Below are positions 9,084 through 16,993 of a stretch of 64,000 nucleotides of DNA, piece after piece. The translations under genes and the position numbers were made by a program. The notes under the pieces are model-generated. The model made no database searches, was not told the origin of the DNA, and was given only the letters and a program-made list of their open reading frames with translations. Each line of letters begins with the position of its first letter. Positions within the stretch are counted from its first letter, which is position 1. Location of the stretch: the NCBI GenBank assembly GCA_964420985.1, contig CAYQUT010000006.1:62001-126000 (forward strand). The letters are read 5' to 3'. This DNA comes from CAMCTV01 sp964420985 (GTDB lineage Bacteria > Bacteroidota > Bacteroidia > Flavobacteriales_D > Sanyastnellaceae).

Positions 9084-9158
9084 TCTCACTCAATCCATGG
9101 TCTCACCGATGTAATAGTGGTCGATTTTGTTGCTATGAATGATGTACAAGTAATGCAT
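9084..9158 (-). pseudogene. Truncated 5' fragment of a second GIY-YIG gene
   Basis: This fragment repeats the first 22 codons of the intact GIY-YIG gene (start codon complementary to 9156-9158). A single A-to-C difference on the plus strand turns the next codon into TGA, after ...YYIGETMD. Homology stops at 9084 and the rest of the gene is missing. It is preceded on the minus strand by a copied terminator and a copied tRNA-Val 3' end, so it is the remnant of a complete cassette. The near identity of the copies suggests a recent event. Confidence 0.85.
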
Positions 9159-9184
9159 AAAAAAAGCCTCCATAGGGAGGCTTT
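9159..9184 (-). terminator. Copied rho-independent terminator
   Basis: A duplicate of the terminator following tRNA-Val: on the minus strand an AAAGCCTCC / GGAGGCTTT hairpin followed by seven Ts. Here it follows only a tRNA 3' remnant, so it may serve as the terminator of the intact GIY-YIG gene, whose stop lies about 45 bp upstream of it. Confidence 0.8.
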
Positions 9185-9186
9185 GT

Positions 9187-9231
9187 GGGAGTTACTGGGT
9201 TCGAAGCGAAGCTTCGCTGCAGTGACCCCCT
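9187..9231 (-). pseudogene. tRNA-Val 3'-end remnant interrupted by a palindrome
   Basis: On the minus strand this carries the last 31 bases or so of tRNA-Val (variable loop, T-arm and acceptor 3' strand), but the T-stem/T-loop junction is split: one base is replaced by 14, creating the perfect palindrome AGCGAAGCTTCGCT (9205-9218). It lacks the D-arm and anticodon arm, so it cannot make a tRNA. It begins exactly where the GIY-YIG stop codon ends. Confidence 0.85.
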
Positions 9232-9511
9232 AATCATTCTCAAATCTTTCTCTAAGCCATTCATAATCCAAAATCAACCTCTCTGTAAACTTCCTTGAAT
9301 TCATGCGTTTTACAAACCGTTCCGCTTGCTGAGCTTTTGACTTTTCTGAAAAGGAAATCGTTAAGGCATAGCGCCAATCATTTGATCTTCTTGTAAAACA
9401 ACTTTTGAATACACCAGCATTGTGCTCCTCCAAACGTCTCACTAAATCCATGGTCTCACCGATGTAATAGTGGTCGATTTTGTTGCTATGAATGATGTAC
9501 AAGTAATGCAT
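9230..9511 (-). CDS. Small GIY-YIG nuclease-domain protein
   Basis: A 93-residue single-domain GIY-YIG protein of the UPF0213 type, related to the nuclease module of UvrC and homing endonucleases. The motif is seen in HYLYIIHSNKIDHYYIGET, followed by the conserved Arg in DLVRRLEEHN and a C-terminal KFTERLILDYEWL helix. ATG 9511 is used; an in-frame upstream ATG lies within the terminator hairpin. The start codon directly follows the T-run of the tRNA-Val terminator, so there is no room for an ordinary leader or promoter. Expression would need read-through from the tRNA. The gene is bracketed by the tRNA 3' end on one side and a copied tRNA 3' end on the other. Confidence 0.9.
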   Translation of the reverse strand: MHYLYIIHSNKIDHYYIGETMDLVRRLEEHNAGVFKSCFTRRSNDWRYALTISFSEKSKAQQAERFVKRMNSRKFTERLILDYEWLRERFEND

Positions 9512-9571
9512 AAAAAAAGCCTCCATAGGGAGGCTTTGTGGGAGTTACTGGGTTCGAACCAGTGACCCCCT
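9437..9571. repeat. Direct repeat, copy 2 (within tRNA-Val, terminator and intact GIY-YIG start)
   Basis: This is the intact partner of 9084-9231. It covers the first 25 codons or so of the GIY-YIG gene, the terminator, and the 3' 32 bases of tRNA-Val, ending in the last pairs of the anticodon stem. Confidence 0.95.
9512..9537 (-). terminator. Rho-independent terminator of tRNA-Val
   Basis: On the minus strand, AAAGCCTCC-CTAT-GGAGGCTTT type hairpin followed by seven Ts. It sits 2 bp after the tRNA 3' end and directly before the GIY-YIG start codon. Confidence 0.9.
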
Positions 9572-9613
9572 GCTTGTAAGGCAGGTGCTCTGAACCAGCT
9601 GAGCTAAACTCCC
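9540..9613 (-). tRNA. tRNA-Val (anticodon TAC)
   Basis: A 74-base cloverleaf on the minus strand. Acceptor GGGAGTT pairs with AACTCCC, the anticodon stem CCTGC/GCAGG encloses loop CTTACAA with anticodon TAC (reads GTA and other Val codons), and the T-arm is ACTGG-TTCGAAC-CCAGT. The D-arm is GCTC/GAGC. No CCA is encoded, as is usual in many Bacteroidota. A perfect vegetative promoter lies 14 bp upstream. Confidence 0.97.
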
Positions 9614-9627
9614 TTTTGTTTGGGTCG

Positions 9628-9658
9628 CAAATATACCATCAAATTTTATTTATCCAAA
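9628..9658 (-). promoter_or_regulatory. Promoter of tRNA-Val
   Basis: On the minus strand, TTTG (9658-9655), a 19-base spacer and TATATTTG (9635-9628). This matches the Bacteroidota primary sigma consensus TTTG-N17-23-TAnnTTTG exactly, 14 bp upstream of the mature tRNA 5' end. Confidence 0.85.
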
Positions 9659-9820
9659 AAAAATATTTTTTTTCTCTCTATTTTGATGATTTAGAAATTG
9701 GCACGAATCGCTTAAAATAATTTTCAACCCTCCACCAACCAATATAATTTCATATCTTCACACCGCCGAAACATTATTCCACCTCAATACGTAGGCAAAC
9801 AAAACCTTAAAATTTATCTT

Positions 9821-12800
9821 ATGATAAGGAATCAATTTGTATCCTGTATCGCTTTGCGTGCCATTCAATTCCTCCTGCCGAGTATTGTGCTTTTGACAGT
9901 ACAGACGGATTCTGTGAATGCTCAAAATGTATTATCCGTGCCATTCTCTAATGGATTTGTTGGCGACAATACAGGTAATAATAGTGCCGGTAACTGTTAC
10001 TACACCAATAGTTTGGGATTTACGAATTTACAGTTTGTTCAAAATTCCACGGGAACTCAATTTGTAGAGCAGGGAAATGATATTGTGGGTTCGGTGGTTT
10101 TTTATGATGCCGCTGGAACTTATCGTTCTATACCTGGTTTTGTGAAATGGAGGGCACCGAGTGGTACAGTTACCACCATGGTTTTTCGTCCTAGTTCAGC
10201 CACTGTGACCAACGTTGCGACGAACGGATCGAATGGTGCTGCAACCTATCCCATTTCGTCCAGCAAATACATTGGTTTGACCTTCAATGGCAATACGCTC
10301 ACAATAGGAGGATCTGGTAATGTCACTGGTAATGCAGCAACCAATGGGTTGCTGCAGGAGTTGAATACTTACCTGGGGAATCTTCCATCCATCACCATCG
10401 TTAATGTCTCAGTTTCAGAGAACGGAGGATCTGCAGTGGTAACCGTAACACTCTCGGAGTCTTCGGGTAGCGTTGTAACTGTTCAGTACAATACTTCAGA
10501 CAGCACTGCGACGGCAGGATCAGATTATACCTCAACTTCAGGAACACTGACCTTCAACGCCGGTCAAACCACAAAAACAATTACTATACCCATTATTGAT
10601 GATGTCTCAGTAGAATCCAATGAGATGTTTCATATTGAATTGTATAACTCAACCAATGCCTCCATCGTTGATTATCAGAGTTTGGTTACCATTTTGGACA
10701 ACGAGGTCGCTCCTGTGCCTGGTTGCACAGATTCAGAAGCCTGTAATTACAATGCCTCCGCGACGCAGGACAATGGAACATGCACATATCCAACTCAAAG
10801 TTATTTGAATTGTGCGGGCACGTGTATAAATGATACAGACAATGACGGTGTATGTAATGAATTGGAGGTGCCAGGATGCACAGATCCAACTGCATGTAAT
10901 TATAACGCATCAGCAACAGACAACAATAATACTTGTACTTATCCAACACAAAGTTATTTGAATTGTGGGGGCACTTGTATAAATGATTCCGATAATGATG
11001 GCATATGCAATGAATTGGAAATAGCTGGATGTACAGATCCAACGGCATGTAACTATAATTCATCAGCAACAGACAACAACAACACGTGTACTTACCCAGC
11101 ACAAACGTATCTGAATTGTGCAGGTCAATGTATCAATGATACTGATAACGATGGTGTTTGTAATGAGGATGAAGTTCCTGGTTGCACTGATCCAGAGGCT
11201 TGTAATTACAATATTCTTGCAACGGATGACAATGCCACTTGCACTTACCCATCGCAGACTTACTTGAATTGTGATGGTTCATGTATAAATGATGCGGACA
11301 ATGATGGGATATGTAATGAGAATGAAGTTTCAGGTTGTACCGATCCAGAGGCTTGTAATTACAATATTCTTGCGACGGACGATGATGCGACATGTACTTA
11401 TCCTGCCCAGACTTATTTGAATTGTGCAGGAGATTGTATCAATGATGCTGATAACGATGGTATCTGTAATGAGAATGAGGTGCTTGGCTGCATGGATCCC
11501 TCAGCGTGCAACTATAATGCATTGGCAACCGATGAAGATAACTCGTGTGTTTACCCTGCAGAATCGTACTTGAACTGTGACGGTTCTTGTATCAATGACT
11601 CTGATAATGATGGAGTTTGTAATGAATTAGAGCAACTGGGATGTACAGACCCTACTGCGTGTAATTTTAATTCAAATGCAACGGATGAAAATGGGTCATG
11701 TTCATATGCAGATTTAGTCTACTTTACGGACAATGATGGCGATGGAGAGGGGTTTGGGGATGCTCAATTGTTTTGTTCAAACCCAGGATTTGGATATGTT
11801 TCCAATGACACAGATTGTAATGACTCCAATGCATCAATCAATTCTCAATCCCCCGAAATTTGTGATGAGATCGATAATGACTGCGATGGTGAAATTGATG
11901 AATTTGTAACGTCAACTTACTATTTAGATAGTGATGGTGACGGATTTGGAAATGTAAATGAGACCGTTGAGGCCTGTGAATTGCCAGGAGGATATTCAGA
12001 GAATTCTGATGACTGTGATGACGATTTATTGACTTTTGAAGATTTTGATGAAGATGGTTTTGGAACGGATGTCATTGTTCCATGCGGCGCTTCCAATGAA
12101 TTGGATTGCAATGATGCCAATCCAACTGTACATGCAGGGGCAATAGACATTTGTGGCAATGGCATAGATGAAGATTGTAGTAATGGGGATTCGGTTTGTG
12201 TCGTTTTGGGGTGTATGGATGTGACAGCTTGTAACTTTAATCCAAGCGCCAATGAGGACGATGCATCTTGCACTTACCCAACTCAGAGTTATTTGAACTG
12301 TGATGGTTCATGTATCAATGATACTGATAACGATGGGGTATGTAATGAGAATGAAATTTCAGGTTGTACTGATCCTGAGGCTTGCAATTACAATGCGGCA
12401 GCAACGGACGACAACGCTACTTGCATTTACCCAGCGCAGACTTATTTGAATTGTGATGGATCTTGTATCAATGATAGCGACAACGACGGCATTTGTAATG
12501 AGAATGAAGTTTCAGGTTGTACCGATCCCGAAGCTTGCAATTACAATGCCGCAGCAACGGATGACGATGCTTCTTGTACCTACCCAGCGCAGACTTATTT
12601 GAATTGTGATGGATCTTGTATCAATGATAGCGACAACGACGGCATTTGTAATGAGAATGAAGTTTCAGGTTGTACCGATCCCGAAGCTTGCAATTACAAT
12701 GCCGCAGCAACGGATGACGATGCTTCTTGTACCTACCCAGCGCAGACTTATTTGAATTGTGATGGATCTTGTATCAATGATAGCGACAACGACGGCATAT

Positions 12801-15800
12801 GTAATGAGAATGAAGTTTCAGGCTGCACAGATCCTACCGCCTGTAACTATAATGAAAATGTAACGGATGACGATGCTTCTTGTACCTACCCAGCGCAGAC
12901 TTATCTGAATTGTGATGGATCTTGTATCAATGATAGCGACAACGACGGCATTTGTAATGAGAATGAAGTTTCAGGTTGTACCGATCCCGAAGCTTGCAAT
13001 TACAATGCCGCAGCAACGGATGACGATGCTTCTTGTACCTACCCAGCGCAGACTTATTTGAATTGTGATGGATCTTGTATCAATGATAGCGACAACGACG
13101 GCATTTGTAATGAGAATGAAGTTTCAGGTTGTACCGATCCCGAAGCTTGCAATTACAATGCCGCAGCAACGGATGACGATGCTTCTTGTACCTACCCAGC
13201 GCAGACTTATTTGAATTGTGATGGATCTTGTATCAATGATAGCGACAACGACGGCATTTGTAATGAGAATGAAGTTTCAGGTTGTACCGATCCCGAAGCT
13301 TGCAATTACAATGCCGCAGCAACGGATGACGATGCTTCTTGTACCTACCCAGCTCAATCTTACTTGAATTGTGATGGCTCATGTGTCAATGATAGCGACA
13401 ACGACGGCATTTGTAACGAGAACGAAGTTGTAGGTTGTACTGACCCTAACGCCTGTAACTACAACGAAAACGCAACGGATGACGATGCTTCTTGTACTTA
13501 CCCAGCTCAATCTTACTTAAAGTGTGACGGATCATGTATCAACGATACCGATGATGACGGAGTTTGTGATGAAATAGAGGTATTGGGTTGTACCCATTCA
13601 GATGCTTGTAATTTCAATGCTGATGCAACAGAAGAGGATGAGTCTTGCACGTATCCTACCCAATCTTATTTGAATTGTGATGGTTCTTGCATCAATGATA
13701 CGGATAACGATGGAGTTTGTGATGAGAATGAATACATTGGTTGTACCGACCCCTCAGCTTGTAACTACAATCCAGAGGCCACCAATGATAATGGTTCTTG
13801 CATATATCCTGCACAAGCCTATTTAAACTGTGATGGAGTATGCATAAACGATGAAGATGCAGACGGAATTTGTACAGAAGTAGAAGGGACAGATGATATC
13901 GATAATGACGGAACTCCAAATAACTTGGATGTTGATTCGGACGGAGATGGCATTGATGATGCCGTTGAAGGTGTCTTGGATGCGGATAATGATGGACACC
14001 CCAATTTCTTGGATTTGGATTCAGATGGGGATGGGATCTCTGATGACATCGAGCTAGTAGCTGATATGGATGAAGATGGCGTTCCCAATTATTTGGATTT
14101 GGATTCTGATGGTGATGATATCGAAGATTCCATTGAATTGACAGACGATGTAGATGGTGACGGATCACCAAACTTCCTGGATTTGGATTCAGATGGTGAT
14201 GGAATTTTAGATGACACAGAGGACAACGTAGATACCGATGGAGATGGAACACCCAATTATTTGGATTTGGATTCCGATGACGATGGTATCAGTGACTCAG
14301 TGGAGTTAACGGATGACATGGATGGTGATGATACCCCTAATTATTTGGATGTTGATTCTGATGGAGATGGAATTTTAGATGAGACAGAGTTGACCAACGA
14401 CATGGATGGAGATAATCAACCCAATTATTTGGATGTAGATTCAGACGGTGATGGAATTTTAGATGAGGTGGAAGGCAATGTAGATAGTGATGGAGATGGC
14501 ACACCAAACTATTTGGATTTGGATTCAGATGGGGATGGAATATTGGATGAGCATGAAGGAGAAGTTGATTCCGATGGAGACGGAACACCGAACTATTTGG
14601 ATTTGGACTCTGATGGAGATGGAATCATGGACGAAACAGAGCTCACCGCAGATCTAGATGAAGATGGCGTTCCCAATTATTTGGATTTGGATTCTGATGG
14701 TGATGATATCGAAGATTCCATTGAATTGACAGACGATGTAGATGGTGACGGATCACCAAACTTCCTGGATTTGGATTCAGATGGTGATGGAATTTTAGAT
14801 GACACAGAGGACAACGTAGATACCGATGGAGATGGAACACCCAATTATTTGGATTTGGATTCCGATGACGATGGTATCAGTGACTCAGTGGAGTTAACGG
14901 ATGACATGGATGGTGATGATACCCCTAATTATTTGGATGTTGATTCTGATGGAGATGGAATTTTAGATGAGACAGAGTTGACCAACGACATGGATGGAGA
15001 TAATCAACCCAATTATTTGGATGTAGATTCAGACGGTGATGGAATTTTAGATGAGGTGGAAGGCAATGTAGATAGTGATGGAGATGGTACACCAAACTAT
15101 TTGGATTTGGATTCTGATGGAGACGGCATCCCTGATGAAACAGAAGGTACAGTTGACTCAGATGGTGATGGTACTCCTGATTACTTAGATTTGGATTCAG
15201 ATGGCGACGGAGTTTTGGATGAAACTGAAGGGTCCACAGATACCGATGGAGATGGATTGCCAAACTATTTGGATGTAGATTCAGACAACGATGGTGTCCA
15301 TGATGGTGATGAGGTATTGGGATGCACAGATGCCCTGGCGTGTGATTTCAATCCATTGGCCACGGATAGCTCAACTTGTTCTTACAACGCAGAAGATCTA
15401 TTGGTTGGCGAGACACAAAATGCAAGTTGCAGTTCAGGATTGGGATCTGCACAAGTTTTGAATTTTGAAAATTTCACGACGTATTATTTGGTTGAGCAGG
15501 ATCAAGAAATCAACGCAACAGCCATCATAAATGGATTGAGTGACGGTCAGTATTGGATTGTTGGTAAACGCACTGAAACTTGTATTTCAGACACCGTTAC
15601 TTTTGTAGTCGGATACAATGCGGATTGCGCTCCAATTGCAGTTAATGATACATTATTGATCAATGAAGACGCTGGTTTGATGCAATTGAATTTGGTATTC
15701 AATGACAGTGATTTGGATAACAATTTGGATGTGTCCACCATTGATTTGGATCCTACTGTCCCCGGAGCACAAACATCTTCAACGGGTCCAGAGGGAGATT

Positions 15801-16993
15801 GGTCAGTGGATGGCAATGGAATCTTGAATTTCACCCCTGCATTGAATTACAATGGAGTCACAACCAGATTGTATGTTGTGGCGGACGCATCGGGATTAAC
15901 ATCAAACACTGCTGAAATCTTTATTCAAGTGTCTCCAGTGAACGATGCTCCTATTGTGGTTCCTTCATCATTGGAAGTTTCTGTTGACTTGAATAGCACA
16001 ACCACCATATGCTTGGATGCAACTGATATCGACGGTGATGCGGTGAATGTTTCATCTTGGATCTTAATGGAAGGTTTGGGTACCATCAATGACAATGCTG
16101 CTGATGATTATTGTTTTGACTTTACCGCTTCAGGTTGGCAGATCCCTACAATCATTATGGTGGTCATGTGCGATGATGGTTCACCATCACTTTGTGATAC
16201 AGCTTGGGTTACTATCAATGTAAATCCGCTCAATCCCATCGCGGTAGATGATTATATCACATCCAATGATGGATTGGTGAATATTGATGTTGTGCTGAAT
16301 GACACCTTGTACGGTGATAGTAATTTTACAGTAACCATTATTGATTCAACGGATTTTGGTCGTGTTGATTTGGACACCAGTTTGATTTCCTATCAACCAG
16401 ATTGGAGTTATTGCGGGTTGGACTCAATGACATACAGCGTTTGCAATAGTTTTGGAATGTGTGATACTGCAACGGTATACTTTGAAGTTACCCCTATTGA
16501 CAGTGATTTGGATGGCATTCCAGATTACATTGAGACGGTAACAGCTGATATCGATGGTGACGGAATTTTCAATCATTTGGATGAAGACAGTGATGGTGAC
16601 GGTTTGTTGGATGCAGAAGAGTCTGGCATGACTGACCTTTGCTCACCAACATTGAGTGACTGCAATGAAAATGGAATTCCTGATTATTTGGATTTCAACA
16701 ATTGTATTCCAAATTTAGAAATACCGGAAGGATTTTCTCCAAATGGTGATGGAGTCAATGATACATGGGTAATTCCTGGTATTGAAAATTACCCGGGCAA
16801 TACAATGGTAGTGTTTAACCGTTGGGGAAATCAAGTATATAGTGCAGAACCTTATGATAATTCTTGGAATGGAGAGTGCAATGAATCGGGAACGATAGGA
16901 GGTAATACACTTCCTGAGGGTACTTATTTCTTCATATTCAAGTCGGAGAGAAATGCGACTGCAAAACAAGGTTACATCTACATCAAACGATAA
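9821..16993 (+). CDS. Giant secreted repeat adhesin with T9SS type B (gliding-motility) C-terminal domain
   Basis: A 2390-residue surface protein. Signal peptide at residues 1-34 (..SVNAQ). A Calx-beta domain covers about 190-298. From 301 to about 1356 run tandem modules of roughly 51 residues, each with six cysteines and the pattern GCTDPEACNYN..ATDD..C.YP..YLNC.GSCINDSDNDGICNENE. One module is interrupted by a MopE-like metal-binding stretch (DNDCDGEIDE, residues 660-795). Residues about 1357-1830 are Asp-rich DSDGDGI units of thrombospondin type 3 kind, expected to bind calcium. One more GCTD..AC module and three cadherin/Ig-like domains follow, then a CHU_C type B sorting domain from about 2300 (PEGFSPNGDGVNDTW, VFNRWGNQVY). 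It is directly followed by PorP/SprF and OmpA genes, the usual partners for type B substrates. The role as an adhesin or gliding filament is inferred. Confidence 0.93.
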   Translation: MIRNQFVSCIALRAIQFLLPSIVLLTVQTDSVNAQNVLSVPFSNGFVGDNTGNNSAGNCYYTNSLGFTNLQFVQNSTGTQFVEQGNDIVGSVVFYDAAGTYRSIPGFVKWRAPSGTVTTMVFRPSSATVTNVATNGSNGAATYPISSSKYIGLTFNGNTLTIGGSGNVTGNAATNGLLQELNTYLGNLPSITIVNVSVSENGGSAVVTVTLSESSGSVVTVQYNTSDSTATAGSDYTSTSGTLTFNAGQTTKTITIPIIDDVSVESNEMFHIELYNSTNASIVDYQSLVTILDNEVAPVPGCTDSEACNYNASATQDNGTCTYPTQSYLNCAGTCINDTDNDGVCNELEVPGCTDPTACNYNASATDNNNTCTYPTQSYLNCGGTCINDSDNDGICNELEIAGCTDPTACNYNSSATDNNNTCTYPAQTYLNCAGQCINDTDNDGVCNEDEVPGCTDPEACNYNILATDDNATCTYPSQTYLNCDGSCINDADNDGICNENEVSGCTDPEACNYNILATDDDATCTYPAQTYLNCAGDCINDADNDGICNENEVLGCMDPSACNYNALATDEDNSCVYPAESYLNCDGSCINDSDNDGVCNELEQLGCTDPTACNFNSNATDENGSCSYADLVYFTDNDGDGEGFGDAQLFCSNPGFGYVSNDTDCNDSNASINSQSPEICDEIDNDCDGEIDEFVTSTYYLDSDGDGFGNVNETVEACELPGGYSENSDDCDDDLLTFEDFDEDGFGTDVIVPCGASNELDCNDANPTVHAGAIDICGNGIDEDCSNGDSVCVVLGCMDVTACNFNPSANEDDASCTYPTQSYLNCDGSCINDTDNDGVCNENEISGCTDPEACNYNAAATDDNATCIYPAQTYLNCDGSCINDSDNDGICNENEVSGCTDPEACNYNAAATDDDASCTYPAQTYLNCDGSCINDSDNDGICNENEVSGCTDPEACNYNAAATDDDASCTYPAQTYLNCDGSCINDSDNDGICNENEVSGCTDPTACNYNENVTDDDASCTYPAQTYLNCDGSCINDSDNDGICNENEVSGCTDPEACNYNAAATDDDASCTYPAQTYLNCDGSCINDSDNDGICNENEVSGCTDPEACNYNAAATDDDASCTYPAQTYLNCDGSCINDSDNDGICNENEVSGCTDPEACNYNAAATDDDASCTYPAQSYLNCDGSCVNDSDNDGICNENEVVGCTDPNACNYNENATDDDASCTYPAQSYLKCDGSCINDTDDDGVCDEIEVLGCTHSDACNFNADATEEDESCTYPTQSYLNCDGSCINDTDNDGVCDENEYIGCTDPSACNYNPEATNDNGSCIYPAQAYLNCDGVCINDEDADGICTEVEGTDDIDNDGTPNNLDVDSDGDGIDDAVEGVLDADNDGHPNFLDLDSDGDGISDDIELVADMDEDGVPNYLDLDSDGDDIEDSIELTDDVDGDGSPNFLDLDSDGDGILDDTEDNVDTDGDGTPNYLDLDSDDDGISDSVELTDDMDGDDTPNYLDVDSDGDGILDETELTNDMDGDNQPNYLDVDSDGDGILDEVEGNVDSDGDGTPNYLDLDSDGDGILDEHEGEVDSDGDGTPNYLDLDSDGDGIMDETELTADLDEDGVPNYLDLDSDGDDIEDSIELTDDVDGDGSPNFLDLDSDGDGILDDTEDNVDTDGDGTPNYLDLDSDDDGISDSVELTDDMDGDDTPNYLDVDSDGDGILDETELTNDMDGDNQPNYLDVDSDGDGILDEVEGNVDSDGDGTPNYLDLDSDGDGIPDETEGTVDSDGDGTPDYLDLDSDGDGVLDETEGSTDTDGDGLPNYLDVDSDNDGVHDGDEVLGCTDALACDFNPLATDSSTCSYNAEDLLVGETQNASCSSGLGSAQVLNFENFTTYYLVEQDQEINATAIINGLSDGQYWIVGKRTETCISDTVTFVVGYNADCAPIAVNDTLLINEDAGLMQLNLVFNDSDLDNNLDVSTIDLDPTVPGAQTSSTGPEGDWSVDGNGILNFTPALNYNGVTTRLYVVADASGLTSNTAEIFIQVSPVNDAPIVVPSSLEVSVDLNSTTTICLDATDIDGDAVNVSSWILMEGLGTINDNAADDYCFDFTASGWQIPTIIMVVMCDDGSPSLCDTAWVTINVNPLNPIAVDDYITSNDGLVNIDVVLNDTLYGDSNFTVTIIDSTDFGRVDLDTSLISYQPDWSYCGLDSMTYSVCNSFGMCDTATVYFEVTPIDSDLDGIPDYIETVTADIDGDGIFNHLDEDSDGDGLLDAEESGMTDLCSPTLSDCNENGIPDYLDFNNCIPNLEIPEGFSPNGDGVNDTWVIPGIENYPGNTMVVFNRWGNQVYSAEPYDNSWNGECNESGTIGGNTLPEGTYFFIFKSERNATAKQGYIYIKR
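12362..13432 (+). repeat. 153-bp tandem repeats inside the adhesin gene
   Basis: Seven consecutive 153-bp (51-codon) units begin at 12362, 12515, 12668, 12821, 12974, 13127 and 13280. Units at 12515, 12668, 12974 and 13127 are nearly identical in DNA, including silent positions, and the 12821 unit differs mainly in a short internal block (PTACNYNENV). More diverged copies flank the array from 10721 to about 13888. The homogeneity points to recent unequal exchange or slippage, and copy number is likely to vary. Confidence 0.95.
14069..15114 (+). repeat. Tandem-type internal duplication in the Asp-rich region
   Basis: The 458 bases at 14069-14526 recur at 14657-15114, an offset of 588 bp (196 codons), with about one mismatch by eye. 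Both copies encode the same order of DSDGDGI units (IEDSIELTDD.., GILDDTEDN.., GISDSVELTDD.., GILDETELTND.., GILDEVEGN..). The frame is preserved. Confidence 0.93.

Larger units (their letters stand above)
9084..9231. repeat. Direct repeat, copy 1 (tRNA-Val 3' end, terminator, GIY-YIG start)
   Basis: Positions 9084-9205 match 9437-9558 with one mismatch in 122 bases by eye, at a constant offset of 353 bp. After that, copy 1 has 14 bases (9206-9219) where copy 2 has a single C, and the match resumes over the 12 bases CAGTGACCCCCT. Copy 1 ends exactly at the stop codon of the intact GIY-YIG gene. Confidence 0.95.

Noticed and set aside
12362..13432. Regularly spaced repeats considered as a CRISPR-like array
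   Set aside because: The period is 153 bp, the whole unit repeats, and it is coding in frame; there are no spacers and no cas genes.
10686..15263. Several minus-strand open frames opposite the giant adhesin (for example 13692-14252)
   Set aside because: They mirror the tandem repeats, are rich in His/Pro/Asn/Leu from reversed Asp codons, and show no independent features.
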